Assembly: GCA_029624675.1 (NCBI GenBank)
Contig: JARSSP010000028.1
Coordinates: forward strand, 47,753-111,752
Source of the DNA: Candidatus Contendibacter sp.
GTDB lineage: Bacteria > Pseudomonadota > Gammaproteobacteria > Competibacterales > Competibacteraceae
Length of the DNA stretch: 64,000 nucleotides
Direction: 5' to 3'
Shown: one piece after another, positions 8,849 through 18,716 of the stretch
How the letters are laid out: each line of letters begins with the position of its first letter
Numbering within the stretch: the first letter of the stretch is position 1
Notes under the pieces: model-generated
The model's database searches: none
What the model was told of the DNA's origin: nothing
Seen by the model: the letters and a program-made list of their open reading frames with translations, nothing else
Made by a program: the position numbers and the translations under genes

Positions 8849-9850
8849 TTATTTCAGCGTTTCAGCCGTGACCAACCCGGTATCGATCAACGTCTCGGCG
8901 GGCAGGGTTTCTCCAGCCAGCGCCCGCGTTGCGTACTGGACGCCCAGATACCCCTGTTGCGCCGCCTGCTGGTCGACGCTGGCCACCAGCTTGCCGGCGC
9001 GAATGGCGGCCCTGGCCTGTTCCAGGGCATCGAAGCCGGCGACCAGAACCTGGCTTTTGCCGGAGATTTCCAGATACTTCAACGCGCCCAGCGCCATCAT
9101 GTCGTTGGCGCAGAAGAGGGCACTAATATCGGGATGGGCATTGAACAATTTTTCCGCGACCTGGTAACCCTCATCGATTTTCCAGTGAGCGGTTTCGCTT
9201 GCGACCACGCGAATCGCGGGGTTCTCGGCAAACGCGCGCAATGCCCCCTGCTTGCGCGCCTCGGCGTTGGCCGCGCCGCGAATGCCCTCGACAATCGCCG
9301 CTTGGGTCGGCCGCTCGATGTGTTCGCTGATCGCTTTGGCGGCTTTGTAAGCGCCTTGCTCGTTATCAACGCTGATGAACGGGATCGGGCCGAGACCCAG
9401 GCGGGCGGAATAGACGGGGTCCAGGCGATTGTCGATGTTGATGACCCGAATGCCAGCGTCCTGGGCCTTTTTCAGGACGGGGATCAGATCCATGGAATCA
9501 CCGGGCGCGATCACGATAGCATTCACCTTGGCCTCGATCAATTCCTCCACGATTTGGATTTGTTGTTCGATCGAGGTTTCCTGAGCGGCGGTTTTAACCT
9601 GCAACTGCACGCCTAGTTCCCGTTCGGCCCGCCGCGCGCCCTTTTCCATATCGATGAAGAACGGATTGGTCAGAGTTTTCATGACCAAGGCGATGATGGG
9701 TTTGGATGCCAGCTTCGAGGGCGCGGCGACCGGGGAGGTCGAGGTCTTTTGCGCGGCCATCGATGGCGCCCGGTCGTTGGAGTCGCCGCAACTACTCACG
9801 CCTATCGCCAGGGCTACGGCGATCAGCAGGATCAAGAACCTCTGGCTCAT
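8849..9850 (-). CDS. Periplasmic binding lipoprotein, ribose-binding (RbsB) type, without transporter
   Basis: A 333-residue type I periplasmic binding protein. The N-terminus is a lipoprotein signal with the lipobox SSC at Cys21, so it should be lipid-anchored rather than soluble. The body matches RbsB/LuxP-like proteins: IALVMKTLTNPFFIDMEKGA, EELIEAKVNAIVIAPGDSMD, VINIDNRLD, ALFCANDMMALGALKYLEIS and VAGFDALEQARAAIRAGKL. No permease or ATPase gene is nearby; instead the next gene, 13 bases on, is a membrane GGDEF/EAL protein with a periplasmic sensor. That suggests a sensing role by analogy with LuxP-LuxQ. Ligand unknown. The frame is open further upstream, but this ATG starts the signal peptide. 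Confidence 0.9.
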   Translation of the reverse strand: MSQRFLILLIAVALAIGVSSCGDSNDRAPSMAAQKTSTSPVAAPSKLASKPIIALVMKTLTNPFFIDMEKGARRAERELGVQLQVKTAAQETSIEQQIQIVEELIEAKVNAIVIAPGDSMDLIPVLKKAQDAGIRVINIDNRLDPVYSARLGLGPIPFISVDNEQGAYKAAKAISEHIERPTQAAIVEGIRGAANAEARKQGALRAFAENPAIRVVASETAHWKIDEGYQVAEKLFNAHPDISALFCANDMMALGALKYLEISGKSQVLVAGFDALEQARAAIRAGKLVASVDQQAAQQGYLGVQYATRALAGETLPAETLIDTGLVTAETLK

Positions 9851-9879
9851 CAGCGGATACCCTATGAATTGTGGTGATC

Positions 9880-11325
9880 TCAAGCCATCGTCCCGCCCAC
9901 GGTCAATGCCTCGATCTTCAGGGTCGGTTGACCGACGCCGACCGGCACGCTCTGGCCGTCCTTGCCGCAGGTGCCCACCCCGGCGTCGAGTCGCAGATCG
10001 TTGCCGACCATGGAAACCCTGGTCAAGACATCCGGGCCGTTGCCGATCAGGGTCGCGCCCTTGACCGGGTGGGTGACCCGGCCGTTCTCGATCCAATACG
10101 CCTCGCTGGCGGAGAACACGAACTTGCCGGAGGTGATGTCGACCTGGCCGCCGCCAAAATTGACGGCGTACAACCCTCGTTCCACCGAGGCGATGATTTC
10201 CGCCGGCTCGTGCTGGCCCGGCAACAAATAGGTATTCGTCATGCGGGGCAGCGGCAAATGGGCGTAGGACTCGCGACGGCCGTTGCCGGTCGGCGCCATG
10301 TTCATCAGGCGGGCGTTCAACTTGTCCTGCAAATAACCCTTGAGCACGCCGCGCTCGATCAGGGTCGTGCACTGGGTCGGCGTGCCTTCGTCGTCCACGT
10401 TGAGCGAACCGCGCCGATGGACCAGCGTGCCGTCGTCCACCACCGTGCAGAGCGGCGAAGCCACCCGCTCGCCAAGCCGCCCGCTGAACGCCGAGGTGCC
10501 CTTGCGGTTGAAGTCGCCTTCCAGGCCGTGACCGATGGCCTCGTGCAACAGAATCCCCGGCCAGCCCGGCCCCAGGACCACGGTCATCGTGCCGGCCGGC
10601 GCGGGGACGGCGTCCAGATTGACCAGCGCCAGCCGCACCGCTTCCCGCGCGTAACCCAAGGCGCGATCCTGGTCCAGGAACCAGCCGTAACCGACCCGGC
10701 CACCACCACCGGAACTACCCTGCTCGCGGCGGCCGTCCTGCTCGACGATCACCGTCACGTTCAGCCGCGCTAATGGCCGCACGTCGCCGGCCAGCGTGCC
10801 ATCGCTGCCAACCACCAGCATCGTGTCCTGCGTGGCGGCCAGGCTGACCATCACCTGAGTGACGCGCGGGTCCTGGCGGCGGGCCTCGGCGTCCACCCGT
10901 TCCAATAAGCGTACCTTGGCCTCGGCCGACAACGTCTCCAAGGGATCGAGCGGTTCGTACAACAGCGAACGTTGGGTAGATCGCCAGACCTGAAGCCGCC
11001 CCTCGCCGCCATGGCGGGCAATGGCCCGAGCGGCGGTCGCGGCTTCCAGCAAGGCCGGCAGGACGATTTCGTCCGAATAGGCAAAACCGGTCTTCTCGCC
11101 GCTGATCGCCCGCACGCCGACGCCCTGGCGGATGGCGTGACTGGCGTTCTTGACCTGCCCGTCCTCCAGCGACCACGATTCCGCGCGGCGAAGCTGGAAA
11201 TACAAATCCCCGCCGTCCACGGCATGGCCGAGCACACAGGACAGGGCGCGATGCAAATCGTCCTCGCCGAGACCGGCGGGCGCCAATAGCTGCTGGCGGG
11301 CCAGCGCAAGAGTATCGGTGGTCAT
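9880..11325 (-). CDS. tldD: Metalloprotease TldD
   Basis: The metal-bearing subunit of the TldD/TldE protease, 481 residues. The zinc site [11 protein letters not shown] (HExxxH) is intact, followed by [20 protein letters not shown]. Other family blocks are [20 protein letters not shown] near the N-terminus and the C-terminal [21 protein letters not shown] place the start at ATG 11325 because it overlaps the nitrilase stop as ATGA; a TTG three codons upstream is the alternative. Order yhdP-nitrilase-tldD matches many gammaproteobacteria. Confidence 0.96.
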   Translation of the reverse strand: MTTDTLALARQQLLAPAGLGEDDLHRALSCVLGHAVDGGDLYFQLRRAESWSLEDGQVKNASHAIRQGVGVRAISGEKTGFAYSDEIVLPALLEAATAARAIARHGGEGRLQVWRSTQRSLLYEPLDPLETLSAEAKVRLLERVDAEARRQDPRVTQVMVSLAATQDTMLVVGSDGTLAGDVRPLARLNVTVIVEQDGRREQGSSGGGGRVGYGWFLDQDRALGYAREAVRLALVNLDAVPAPAGTMTVVLGPGWPGILLHEAIGHGLEGDFNRKGTSAFSGRLGERVASPLCTVVDDGTLVHRRGSLNVDDEGTPTQCTTLIERGVLKGYLQDKLNARLMNMAPTGNGRRESYAHLPLPRMTNTYLLPGQHEPAEIIASVERGLYAVNFGGGQVDITSGKFVFSASEAYWIENGRVTHPVKGATLIGNGPDVLTRVSMVGNDLRLDAGVGTCGKDGQSVPVGVGQPTLKIEALTVGGTMA

Positions 11326-12152
11326 GGCTCGCAAACCTCGCGCCGTACCCGATGTTGCAGGGCCGGAAATTGTCGCCGCACGTTCTCCAGCCGCTCGCGG
11401 CTGAACTCAGCCAGCACCACGCCCGGCCCTCGCGGCAATCGGGCCAGAATTTCTCCCCACGGGTCGACGATCAGGCTGTCGCCGTAAGTTTCCCGGCCGT
11501 TGGCGTGTTTTCCGCCCTGGGCCGAGGCGATGACATAACACTGATTTTCGATGGCGCGGGTGCGCAGCAACGTTTCCCAGTGGGCGAGGCCGGTCGTGGC
11601 AGTGAAGGCCGCCGGCAAAGCCAGCAACTCCATGCCCTGGTCCACCAGCGCGCGAAACTGCTCCGGAAAGCGCAGGTCGTAGCACACCGCCAGCCCCAGC
11701 CGGCCCAGCGCGGTGTCGGCGGTGACATACCGGTCGCCGGGCGCGATGGTGGCGGATTCGGCGTAGCGTTCCGCGCTGCCCACCACTTGCACATCGAACA
11801 AATGCACCTTGTCGTAACGAGCCACCCGCCGGCCCCGGTCGTCGAACAACAGGCAGGCGGCGCGCACCCGGCTGTCATCGCCCGCGACGCGCAGCGGAAT
11901 CGTGCCGCCGACCAGCCACAACCGATGCCGGGCCGCCTGCTCGGCCAGAAAGGTTTGAATCGGCCCCGCGCCCTCCGCTTCCCGCGCCGCCAGCTTGTCG
12001 GTCTCCCGCTGGCCCATCAGCGCGAAATTCTCCGGCAGCACCGCCAGTCGCGCGCCTTGCGCGGCGGCCTGGGCCAACAGCTCGGCGGCGGCGGCCAGAT
12101 TCTCGGCGACATCGGGACCGGACACCATCTGAATCGCGGCGATGCTCGGCAT
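11322..12152 (-). CDS. Carbon-nitrogen hydrolase (nitrilase superfamily, Nit1/NIT2-like)
   Basis: A 276-residue nitrilase-superfamily amidase. The catalytic Glu-Lys-Cys triad is visible as LPENFAL (about 41-47), RYDKVHLFD (about 112-120) and [13 protein letters not shown] (about 153-165). Bacterial proteins of this branch hydrolyse deaminated glutathione or omega-amides in the cytosol. It lies 14 bases after the yhdP stop and overlaps tldD, so the genes are probably co-transcribed. The exact substrate is inference from the family and from the conserved gene neighbourhood. Confidence 0.92.
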   Translation of the reverse strand: MPSIAAIQMVSGPDVAENLAAAAELLAQAAAQGARLAVLPENFALMGQRETDKLAAREAEGAGPIQTFLAEQAARHRLWLVGGTIPLRVAGDDSRVRAACLLFDDRGRRVARYDKVHLFDVQVVGSAERYAESATIAPGDRYVTADTALGRLGLAVCYDLRFPEQFRALVDQGMELLALPAAFTATTGLAHWETLLRTRAIENQCYVIASAQGGKHANGRETYGDSLIVDPWGEILARLPRGPGVVLAEFSRERLENVRRQFPALQHRVRREVCEP

Positions 12153-12166
12153 CGGACACCTCTTAC

Positions 12167-15100
12167 CTATTGATCGCCCACCAACCCTTTTACCGGGTTC
12201 GCGGTTTGTGGTTCTTCCAATAATTTCATCACCGGCCGGTCCCAGGAACCGGTCAGCGCATAATGGTACTGGGTCGCCTGTTCGATGCCTTTTTGCAGCA
12301 ACCGTTCGGCCAGCAGCACCGCCGCGCCGACCGCCGGCCCGCCGGCCAGAGCCCCGGCGACCGGCAACGCGCCGCCGATCCGGGGAATCACCGTGATGCG
12401 CTGGTCGTAATCGCGCGCCTTCAAATCGGTTCGGCCCTCGATCCGAATCCGCGCCGCTGGCGCTTCGATGGTGAGATCGTCGGTACGAGCCTGTCCCCGT
12501 TGAAAAGCGAACTGGCCGGTAATTCGATCGAAGCTCAGGCCGGGCTGCACCAGGTCGCTGAAGTCGAGGGTGAGACGGCGCAGAAGATTCTGCACGTTGA
12601 ACAGGCCCACCATCCGCCCCATGCCGGGATCGACCTCCAGTAACTGACCGGGGCCGACCGTCAGCTTCAGCGTACCCTCCAGCCGCTCCGGCGCGAGTTC
12701 GGACAGCGCCCCCGGCCATTCGACCGCCAGTTCCGCCTCGGTCTCGCCGCCGGCGATGCCGCCCCAGGCGTAACCGAACGTCCTCAGGGTGTCGCCCAGC
12801 GCCCGACTGTGCAAGGTCGCCCGCAGGCGGGAGGTTTGACCGCGACCGACCCCTGTCCAGTCGCCGGTGGCGTCGATGCGCTGCTGTTCGGACGTCAGTT
12901 TGAACTCGGTCAAGTGGACGCCGTTGGGGCGCGGCGTCACCACCAGCCGCAACTGACCCAGCTCGGCGCCATCCCATCGCAGATCGGTCGCGGTCAACGT
13001 CAATGGCGGCACTCGGCGCGGGTCCGGGATGTTGGCATTGGCCGCATTCTGGGCGCTGGAAGGGGTGGACTCCGCCGCGCGGCGCAGGTGCAGCCGTTGC
13101 AATGTCGCGTTGATCGGTCGCTCCGGGCTGGGTTCGTCCGGCACGGTCACGCGCCCGGCCAGCGTCTTGCCGTCGAAATCGAGCCGCAATTCGTCGTCCC
13201 GGCGCGTCGCGTTCACTGTCACGCCGGCAACGACCCGCCGGCCCAGAACCAATTCTCCGATCCGAGCCTCAAGGCTGCGCAACCCCAGTCGGGGACTGAT
13301 AGCTTCCTCCGGGGCGGCGGGAAACGCGGCCAGTTCCCACCGAGGCAACTCGGCGACGACCGCCAGTCCCGGCGGCTCCGGCAGCTTCGCCGCGCCAGCG
13401 TTGACGCGCACCTCGCCGCGCGTCAAGCGGGGCGCGCCCGCAAGATCGACCAATTCTAGCGCCGCCCGCATTCCCTCCCCATAACTCAGCAGCAGTTCCA
13501 GCGCATCGCGCGCGCGGGGTCGCAGGCTGATTTTCAGCGGGCGGGACTCGTCGGCGGCCTTGCCCAGCGGGGCCGGCAACCGAACCGCCAAGCCACGCAG
13601 GTCCGAGCTCAAGTCCAGCCAGAACGGAGGCGAATCATCCCGCCGCTCGCGACGGTGGGTGGGAACCGTCAATACCGCGTCCCAGGCGCACTTGCCGCTG
13701 ACCGCGCGTTCCAGCGCCTTCGCCAGCGGCTCCCCCACCAGGGCGCGCGGCCCCAGACGCCCGCGCAACCGCGCCCGCAGATCGCGACGACCCGGGCGAC
13801 CGACCAGGTCCAGATCGAGCCGGATCGGTTCGTCGCGCAGCCAGGTTTGCAATCCCTTGGCTTCCAGGCTCGACTCGGTAAAACGCAGCTCGCCACGCGT
13901 TCGCTCCAAGTCCAGTTTCCCGTCCGGCAGCGTCACGCGGTTATCCAGCAGCTCCACCCGTCCCCGCGCCCGACTGGGACGGGCATCGGTCGGAATGGCA
14001 AGCTCCAGGTCCAGGGCGCTCGCGCCGCCGATGCGCAACTCCGGCAAATCCTCGCCCAGATCCTGACCGACGGGGCTGTCCTTGAACGCTTGCCACAGAC
14101 TGGCGCCCGATCCCCGGGCTCGACCCTTGACCCATACCACCGGCTCCTCAAGATCGTCGATCCGCGCGGTTGCTCCCACCACATCCGCATCGAGCACGCG
14201 CCCGGCGTTAATCTCCACCCACAGGTCGCGATTGCGAAATCGCACTGTCCCGCGCGCCGCTTCCAGCCGGGGCCAGCCGGGCGCGTAATCCAACACCGCT
14301 CCCTCGACCTGGAAACGGGTCTCGAACAAACCTTCGCCTCGGTCGAACGGAAACGCGGTCGCCGGACCGCGCAACACCCCTTCTCCCGCCGTGACCCGCC
14401 CACCGACCAGCGCCTGGTCCAGCCAGGCGACCCCGTCGGGTGGAATCACCGTCACCGGCAAATAGCGCCGCGCCGCGCTAACCTTCACGTCGCGGTAGCG
14501 GCCGTGTAAATCCAACAGCGGCGTACCATGGTCGGGAACGATCACATCGCCCCACACTCGCCCGTTCAGATCGGCGTTGGCGAAATCCAGACCGGTACTT
14601 TCCAGCCGCGGCCCATCCGCCGCGCGCGCCCAGCTCACCGTCCCGGCCAAGGTATCCAGCGTGACCGGCGCGCGCAGCAGGCCGGCGGTATCCACTCGCA
14701 CCTTGCGGCTGTCGAGCGCGACCTGACCCCGGTCGGGGGTCAACTCCAGAATTCCGGTCAACGGGCCGAATCCAGGCAGGCCATGGACGGGCTGAAAGGA
14801 TACCTCGCGCAGTTGCGCGGTCACGACGTAGGCGCCGGTGGCGAAGTCGGCCCGCACCTGGATTTCCGGGGCGTCACCTCGGGGCGCGAGCGCGGCGAGC
14901 CACTGGCGGGCTGGCTCATCCAGCCAGGGCGCGGCCCAGGCCGCCACCTCTTGAACGCGCAATCCCTGGACATGCCCTCGCCACTGGTCACCGCGCCGAC
15001 TCCATTCGAAGGGATGCGGCTGGTCGGGGCGCAGGGCGAAATGTCCCCGCCAGGATTCCGGATCGGCGCGGGGACGCTCCACTTCAAGGGACAACCGGTC

Positions 15101-15730
15101 GCCGAACGCGGCGGGCAGTTCGGCGGTGAACGCCAACCGTTGGCCGGACCTAGCGTCCCGCACCTGAAAATAGGGATGCAAGAGGTCCAAGGCGCCGCCA
15201 TCGCGGCCGCGCACGGTCAGCCGGTCGCCCAGGATATCCAGTCGCCCCACGTCGAACAGCCAACTGGCGACCTCCGCCAGCGAGGACGCGGATTCGGCGG
15301 GGCCGATGTCGGCTCGCAGCCGCGGTATTCCATCGGCGCCCTGCGCCAGGGTCAGATTCACGCCCTCCAGCCGGATATGGCCGAATACCGGCCGCCACTC
15401 CCGCAGCGAACGCCACAGGTCGATTGTCGCCGCCGCCCGATCGAACCGGACCAGCGCCGCGTCCGTCGCCGGATCGTGCAGGCTGACGTTCCGCAGTCGC
15501 AGACTCAACCACTCCCCCTCGCGTTCGGCGACGACTCCCTCGATCCGCGCCGGCACGCGCAGATACTCGCTCAGCGCCGCCGCCAGCATCGCGCGATGCT
15601 CGTTCAGCCGCGGCAACAGCCACCATTGCCCGAACCCCACCGCCAGCAACGCCGGCAACAGCAACGCCAGCGCCAGCCAACGGATCCAACGGAAGGTTCG
15701 GCGGGTGACGCCCAGCCAGCGGCGTTTCAC
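12167..15730 (-). CDS. yhdP: AsmA-family phospholipid-transport protein YhdP
   Basis: A very large protein of 1187 residues with one N-terminal transmembrane helix (about 13-37) followed by long repeating beta-groove (DUF3971/AsmA-like) sequence and an AsmA-type C-terminal region. YhdP, TamB and YdbH bridge the inner and outer membranes to move phospholipids in E. coli. The start is a GTG at 15730 that overlaps the rng stop as GTGA; the frame stays open upstream but there it is only a shadow of rng. Length is close to E. coli YhdP (about 1270). Position directly after rng is the conserved gammaproteobacterial arrangement. Confidence 0.93.
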   Translation of the reverse strand: MKRRWLGVTRRTFRWIRWLALALLLPALLAVGFGQWWLLPRLNEHRAMLAAALSEYLRVPARIEGVVAEREGEWLSLRLRNVSLHDPATDAALVRFDRAAATIDLWRSLREWRPVFGHIRLEGVNLTLAQGADGIPRLRADIGPAESASSLAEVASWLFDVGRLDILGDRLTVRGRDGGALDLLHPYFQVRDARSGQRLAFTAELPAAFGDRLSLEVERPRADPESWRGHFALRPDQPHPFEWSRRGDQWRGHVQGLRVQEVAAWAAPWLDEPARQWLAALAPRGDAPEIQVRADFATGAYVVTAQLREVSFQPVHGLPGFGPLTGILELTPDRGQVALDSRKVRVDTAGLLRAPVTLDTLAGTVSWARAADGPRLESTGLDFANADLNGRVWGDVIVPDHGTPLLDLHGRYRDVKVSAARRYLPVTVIPPDGVAWLDQALVGGRVTAGEGVLRGPATAFPFDRGEGLFETRFQVEGAVLDYAPGWPRLEAARGTVRFRNRDLWVEINAGRVLDADVVGATARIDDLEEPVVWVKGRARGSGASLWQAFKDSPVGQDLGEDLPELRIGGASALDLELAIPTDARPSRARGRVELLDNRVTLPDGKLDLERTRGELRFTESSLEAKGLQTWLRDEPIRLDLDLVGRPGRRDLRARLRGRLGPRALVGEPLAKALERAVSGKCAWDAVLTVPTHRRERRDDSPPFWLDLSSDLRGLAVRLPAPLGKAADESRPLKISLRPRARDALELLLSYGEGMRAALELVDLAGAPRLTRGEVRVNAGAAKLPEPPGLAVVAELPRWELAAFPAAPEEAISPRLGLRSLEARIGELVLGRRVVAGVTVNATRRDDELRLDFDGKTLAGRVTVPDEPSPERPINATLQRLHLRRAAESTPSSAQNAANANIPDPRRVPPLTLTATDLRWDGAELGQLRLVVTPRPNGVHLTEFKLTSEQQRIDATGDWTGVGRGQTSRLRATLHSRALGDTLRTFGYAWGGIAGGETEAELAVEWPGALSELAPERLEGTLKLTVGPGQLLEVDPGMGRMVGLFNVQNLLRRLTLDFSDLVQPGLSFDRITGQFAFQRGQARTDDLTIEAPAARIRIEGRTDLKARDYDQRITVIPRIGGALPVAGALAGGPAVGAAVLLAERLLQKGIEQATQYHYALTGSWDRPVMKLLEEPQTANPVKGLVGDQ

Positions 15731-17223
15731 ATCAACACCACGTCGTATTGCTCGCGCGGATAGAGCGCCTCGGCCTGAAATTTGATGGGGATGCCGATGA
15801 AGGCTTCCAATTGCGCCACGCTGGTCGATTCCTGATCCAGCATGGCGTCCACCACGTCCGGCGCGGCTAGCACCACGAATTGGCGCGGCGAATACTGACG
15901 GGTCTCGCGCAGCAGTTCGCGAAAGATTTCGTAGCACACCGTTTCGGCGGTCTTGATCGAACCCCGCCCGTCGCACAGCGGGCACGGCTCGCACAGAATC
16001 TGTTCCAGGCTCTCGCGGGTGCGCTTGCGGGTCATTTCCACCAGCCCCAACGGCGATACCTGCGAAATGTGGCTCTTGGCTCGGTCCTTTTCCAGATGTT
16101 TTTCCAACGCCTTCAGCACGGCCTGGCGATGTTCCTCGCTCACCATGTCGATGAAGTCGAGAATGATGATCCCGCCTAGGTTGCGTAGTCGCAGCTGCCG
16201 GGCGATGGCCGCCGCCGCCTCCAGGTTGGTCTTGAAGATGGTCTCCTCCAGATTGCGATGACCCACGTAGGCGCCGGTATTGACATCGATCGTGGTCATC
16301 GCCTCGGTCTGATCCACGACCAGATAACCACCGGATTTGAGAGGCACTTTCTTGCCCAGCGCCCGCTGGATTTCCTCCTCGATGCCGTACAATTCGAAAA
16401 TCGGCCGCTCGCCGGGATAGTGTTCCAGGCGCGGCCCCATCTCCGGCACGAACCGATCGGCGAAGTCCAGCATCCGCTGGCAGGTTTCGCGCGAGTCGAT
16501 GCGAACTTTCTCCACGCTGTCGCCGACAAAATCGCGCAGCACCCGCAACACCAGCGGCAGATCCTCGTATAGGGCGCCGACACCGGAGGTTTCCCGAATT
16601 CGCTCGCGGATCGAATCCCATAGCCGCTGCAAGAACTGCATGTCGGCCCGCAGCGCCTCCGCCTCCGCCCCTTCCGCCGCGGTGCGGACGATGTAACCTC
16701 CGCCGAACTCGGCGCGAAAGGCGTTGACCATTTCCTTCAGACGCTGGCGCTCGCGCTCGCCGTCGATCTTGACCGATACCCCCGCCACGTCGGAATCGGC
16801 CAGGAACACCAGAAACCGCGACGGCAGGGTAACGTGAGTGGTCAGCCGCGCGCCCTTGGTACCGATAGGGTCCTTGATCACCTGCACCACCAACTCCTGG
16901 CCTTCGCGCGTCAGGTCGGTGATGGCGAGCGCCGCGCGATCACCGCCCCCCGCATCGCCGGCCGAGGTGGATTCGGGACGGATATCGGAGACATGCAAAA
17001 ACGCGGCGCGCTCCAAACCGATGTCCACGAATGCCGCCTCCATGCCAGGCAATACTCGGGCGACCCGGCCCTTGTAGATATTGCCGACCAAGCCGCGCTT
17101 GCCGGCTCGTTCGATCAGGATTTCCTGGAGGACGCCGTTCTCGACCACGGCGACCCGAGTTTCGCGAGGCGTGACGTTGATCAGAATGTCGTCGCCCGTG
17201 CCGCCTTCGGCGCGTGTCACCAT
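15727..17223 (-). CDS. rng: Ribonuclease G
   Basis: A 498-residue RNase E/G-family endoribonuclease. The start region ILINVTPRETRVAVVENGVL is followed by the S1 RNA-binding domain with RGLVGNIYKGRVARVLPGME. The DNase-I-like catalytic core includes TTIDVNTGAYVG and IIILDFIDM with its metal-binding aspartates, and the zinc-link motif CEPCPLCDGRG lies near 405-415. It processes the 5 prime end of 16S rRNA and decays some mRNAs. It is shorter than RNase E and lacks the long C-terminal scaffold. It leads a probable rng-yhdP-nitrilase-tldD unit. Confidence 0.96.
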   Translation of the reverse strand: MVTRAEGGTGDDILINVTPRETRVAVVENGVLQEILIERAGKRGLVGNIYKGRVARVLPGMEAAFVDIGLERAAFLHVSDIRPESTSAGDAGGGDRAALAITDLTREGQELVVQVIKDPIGTKGARLTTHVTLPSRFLVFLADSDVAGVSVKIDGERERQRLKEMVNAFRAEFGGGYIVRTAAEGAEAEALRADMQFLQRLWDSIRERIRETSGVGALYEDLPLVLRVLRDFVGDSVEKVRIDSRETCQRMLDFADRFVPEMGPRLEHYPGERPIFELYGIEEEIQRALGKKVPLKSGGYLVVDQTEAMTTIDVNTGAYVGHRNLEETIFKTNLEAAAAIARQLRLRNLGGIIILDFIDMVSEEHRQAVLKALEKHLEKDRAKSHISQVSPLGLVEMTRKRTRESLEQILCEPCPLCDGRGSIKTAETVCYEIFRELLRETRQYSPRQFVVLAAPDVVDAMLDQESTSVAQLEAFIGIPIKFQAEALYPREQYDVVLM

Positions 17224-17266
17224 GGGATTTCAATCCGTCGGAAAGTGAAAGGAAGGTGAAGGAGTG

Positions 17267-17848
17267 CTAAAGGTGGATACCGAACACTTGCAGCAGTTCA
17301 GCGGTTTCGAACAGCGGCAACCCCATGACGCCGGAGTAGCTGCCGCGCAATTCGGCCACGAACGCCGCCGCCCGGCCCTGAATCGCGTAACCGCCGGCCT
17401 TGTCCAGCGGCTCGCCACTGTCCCAATAGGCCGCGCGTTCGGCCGGGGTCAAGGCGCGGAAACGAACCCGGCTTTCCTGAACCCTGACCGCGTCCCGCGT
17501 CGGGACGGCCAGCGCCACCGCGCTCAGCACCCGATGCTCGCGGCCGGACAGGAGGGTCAACATCGCCAGCCCCTCGGCCCGGTCGCGGGGTTTGCCGAGA
17601 ATCGCGTCGTCCACTACCACCGCCGTGTCCGCCCCCAGCACCGGGGCGGGTCGCCGGCGGCCCAGCGCCGCGCAACCGATCCGCGCCTTGGCCAGCGCCA
17701 AGCGAACCACGTAGGCATCGGGCGTCTCGCCCAACCAGGGGGTTTCATCCACGTCCACCCGCAATCGGCGGTAGGATACGCCGATCTGGCGTAGGAGTTC
17801 GCGGCGACGCGGCGACGCGGAGGCGAGGTAAATCCAGGGAGCCGACAT
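17267..17848 (-). CDS. maf: Maf-family nucleoside triphosphate pyrophosphatase (YhdE type)
   Basis: A 193-residue Maf protein. It starts with [18 protein letters not shown], the S-x-S-x-RR nucleotide-binding motif, and contains [21 protein letters not shown] and [13 protein letters not shown]. Maf proteins cleave dTTP, UTP and modified nucleotides to monophosphates; the YhdE branch is the one usually adjacent to rng. The start codon is 1 base after the rlmH stop, indicating co-translation with rlmH. Confidence 0.95.
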   Translation of the reverse strand: MSAPWIYLASASPRRRELLRQIGVSYRRLRVDVDETPWLGETPDAYVVRLALAKARIGCAALGRRRPAPVLGADTAVVVDDAILGKPRDRAEGLAMLTLLSGREHRVLSAVALAVPTRDAVRVQESRVRFRALTPAERAAYWDSGEPLDKAGGYAIQGRAAAFVAELRGSYSGVMGLPLFETAELLQVFGIHL

Positions 17849-17849
17849 G

Positions 17850-18320
17850 TCAGGCGCGGTGATACGGGTGGTTATGCAACACGCTCCAGGCCCGGTAGAT
17901 TTGTTCGGCGACCACCACTCGCACTAGCGGATGCGGCAGGGTCAACCGCGACAACGACCAGAGCGCGTCGGCGCGGGCGCGGCAATCGGCGTCCAGGCCA
18001 TCCGGCCCGCCCACCAGCAGGCTGACGTCGCGGCCTTCCCCCAGCCAGCCCGACAGCCGCCCGGCCAGTTCCATCGTACTCCATTCCTGGCCCCGCTCAT
18101 CCAGGGCGATCAGCCGCGAACCGGCCGGGACCGCCGCCAGCAGCCGTTCGCCCTCGGCCTGGACGATGCGCGCCACGTCGGCATGGGCGCCGCGCCGGCC
18201 GGGGGGAATTTCGAGTAGGCGTAGCGCGCATTCCCGCGGCAGTCGCCCGGCGTACTCCGCGTAACCCTTTTCGACCCATTCCGGCATTCGGACCCCGACG
18301 GCGAGCAGATGAATCTTCAT
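17850..18320 (-). CDS. rlmH: 23S rRNA (pseudouridine-1915-N3) methyltransferase RlmH
   Basis: A 156-residue SPOUT methyltransferase. Family hallmarks are the N-terminal [37 protein letters not shown], the SAM-binding [13 protein letters not shown] and the terminal [17 protein letters not shown]. It methylates pseudouridine 1915 in helix 69 of 23S rRNA in the assembled ribosome. It follows rsfS, as in E. coli ybeB-ybeA. Confidence 0.97.
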   Translation of the reverse strand: MKIHLLAVGVRMPEWVEKGYAEYAGRLPRECALRLLEIPPGRRGAHADVARIVQAEGERLLAAVPAGSRLIALDERGQEWSTMELAGRLSGWLGEGRDVSLLVGGPDGLDADCRARADALWSLSRLTLPHPLVRVVVAEQIYRAWSVLHNHPYHRA

Positions 18321-18338
18321 CGTTCCCGCCCGTTGCCT

Positions 18339-18698
18339 TCAGCCGCCCACCGCCCCACGCTGCGCGCCGGTGCGATGATCCACCGACCAGAGCTTTTCCA
18401 GGTTATAGAAATCCCGGGTTTGGGGCAGCATGACATGCACCACGATATCGCCCAGGTCCACCAGCACCCACTCGGCCTCCCGCTCCCCCTCGATCCCCAG
18501 CGGACGGACCCCGGCCAGCCGGCATTTTTCGAGCACCTTGTTGGCCAGCGCCTTGACTTGGCGAGTGGACGCACCGCTGGCCACCACCATCAAATCGGTG
18601 AAACTGGCGATGCCACGCACATCCAGAACCGTCAGATTCTGGGCTTTCAGTTCTTCCAAAGCGTCGACGACGATGTTGCGCAGGGCTTCAAGTTGCAT
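18339..18698 (-). CDS. rsfS: Ribosomal silencing factor RsfS
   Basis: A 119-residue RsfS/YbeB protein that binds ribosomal protein uL14 and blocks subunit joining in starvation. Visible signature: VVDALEELKAQNLTVLDVRG, SFTDLMVVASGASTRQVKAL, GEREAEWVLVDLGDIVVHVM and a tail with RDFYNLEKLW. It lies 18 bases after nadD and just ahead of rlmH, the conserved order. Confidence 0.97.
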   Translation of the reverse strand: MQLEALRNIVVDALEELKAQNLTVLDVRGIASFTDLMVVASGASTRQVKALANKVLEKCRLAGVRPLGIEGEREAEWVLVDLGDIVVHVMLPQTRDFYNLEKLWSVDHRTGAQRGAVGG

Positions 18699-18716
18699 GG
18701 GTTCGGGTTTGCCTCC

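Noticed and set aside
15731..16621. Upstream extension of yhdP into rng
   Set aside because: The extra residues are out-of-frame rng; the membrane helix begins right after GTG 15730.
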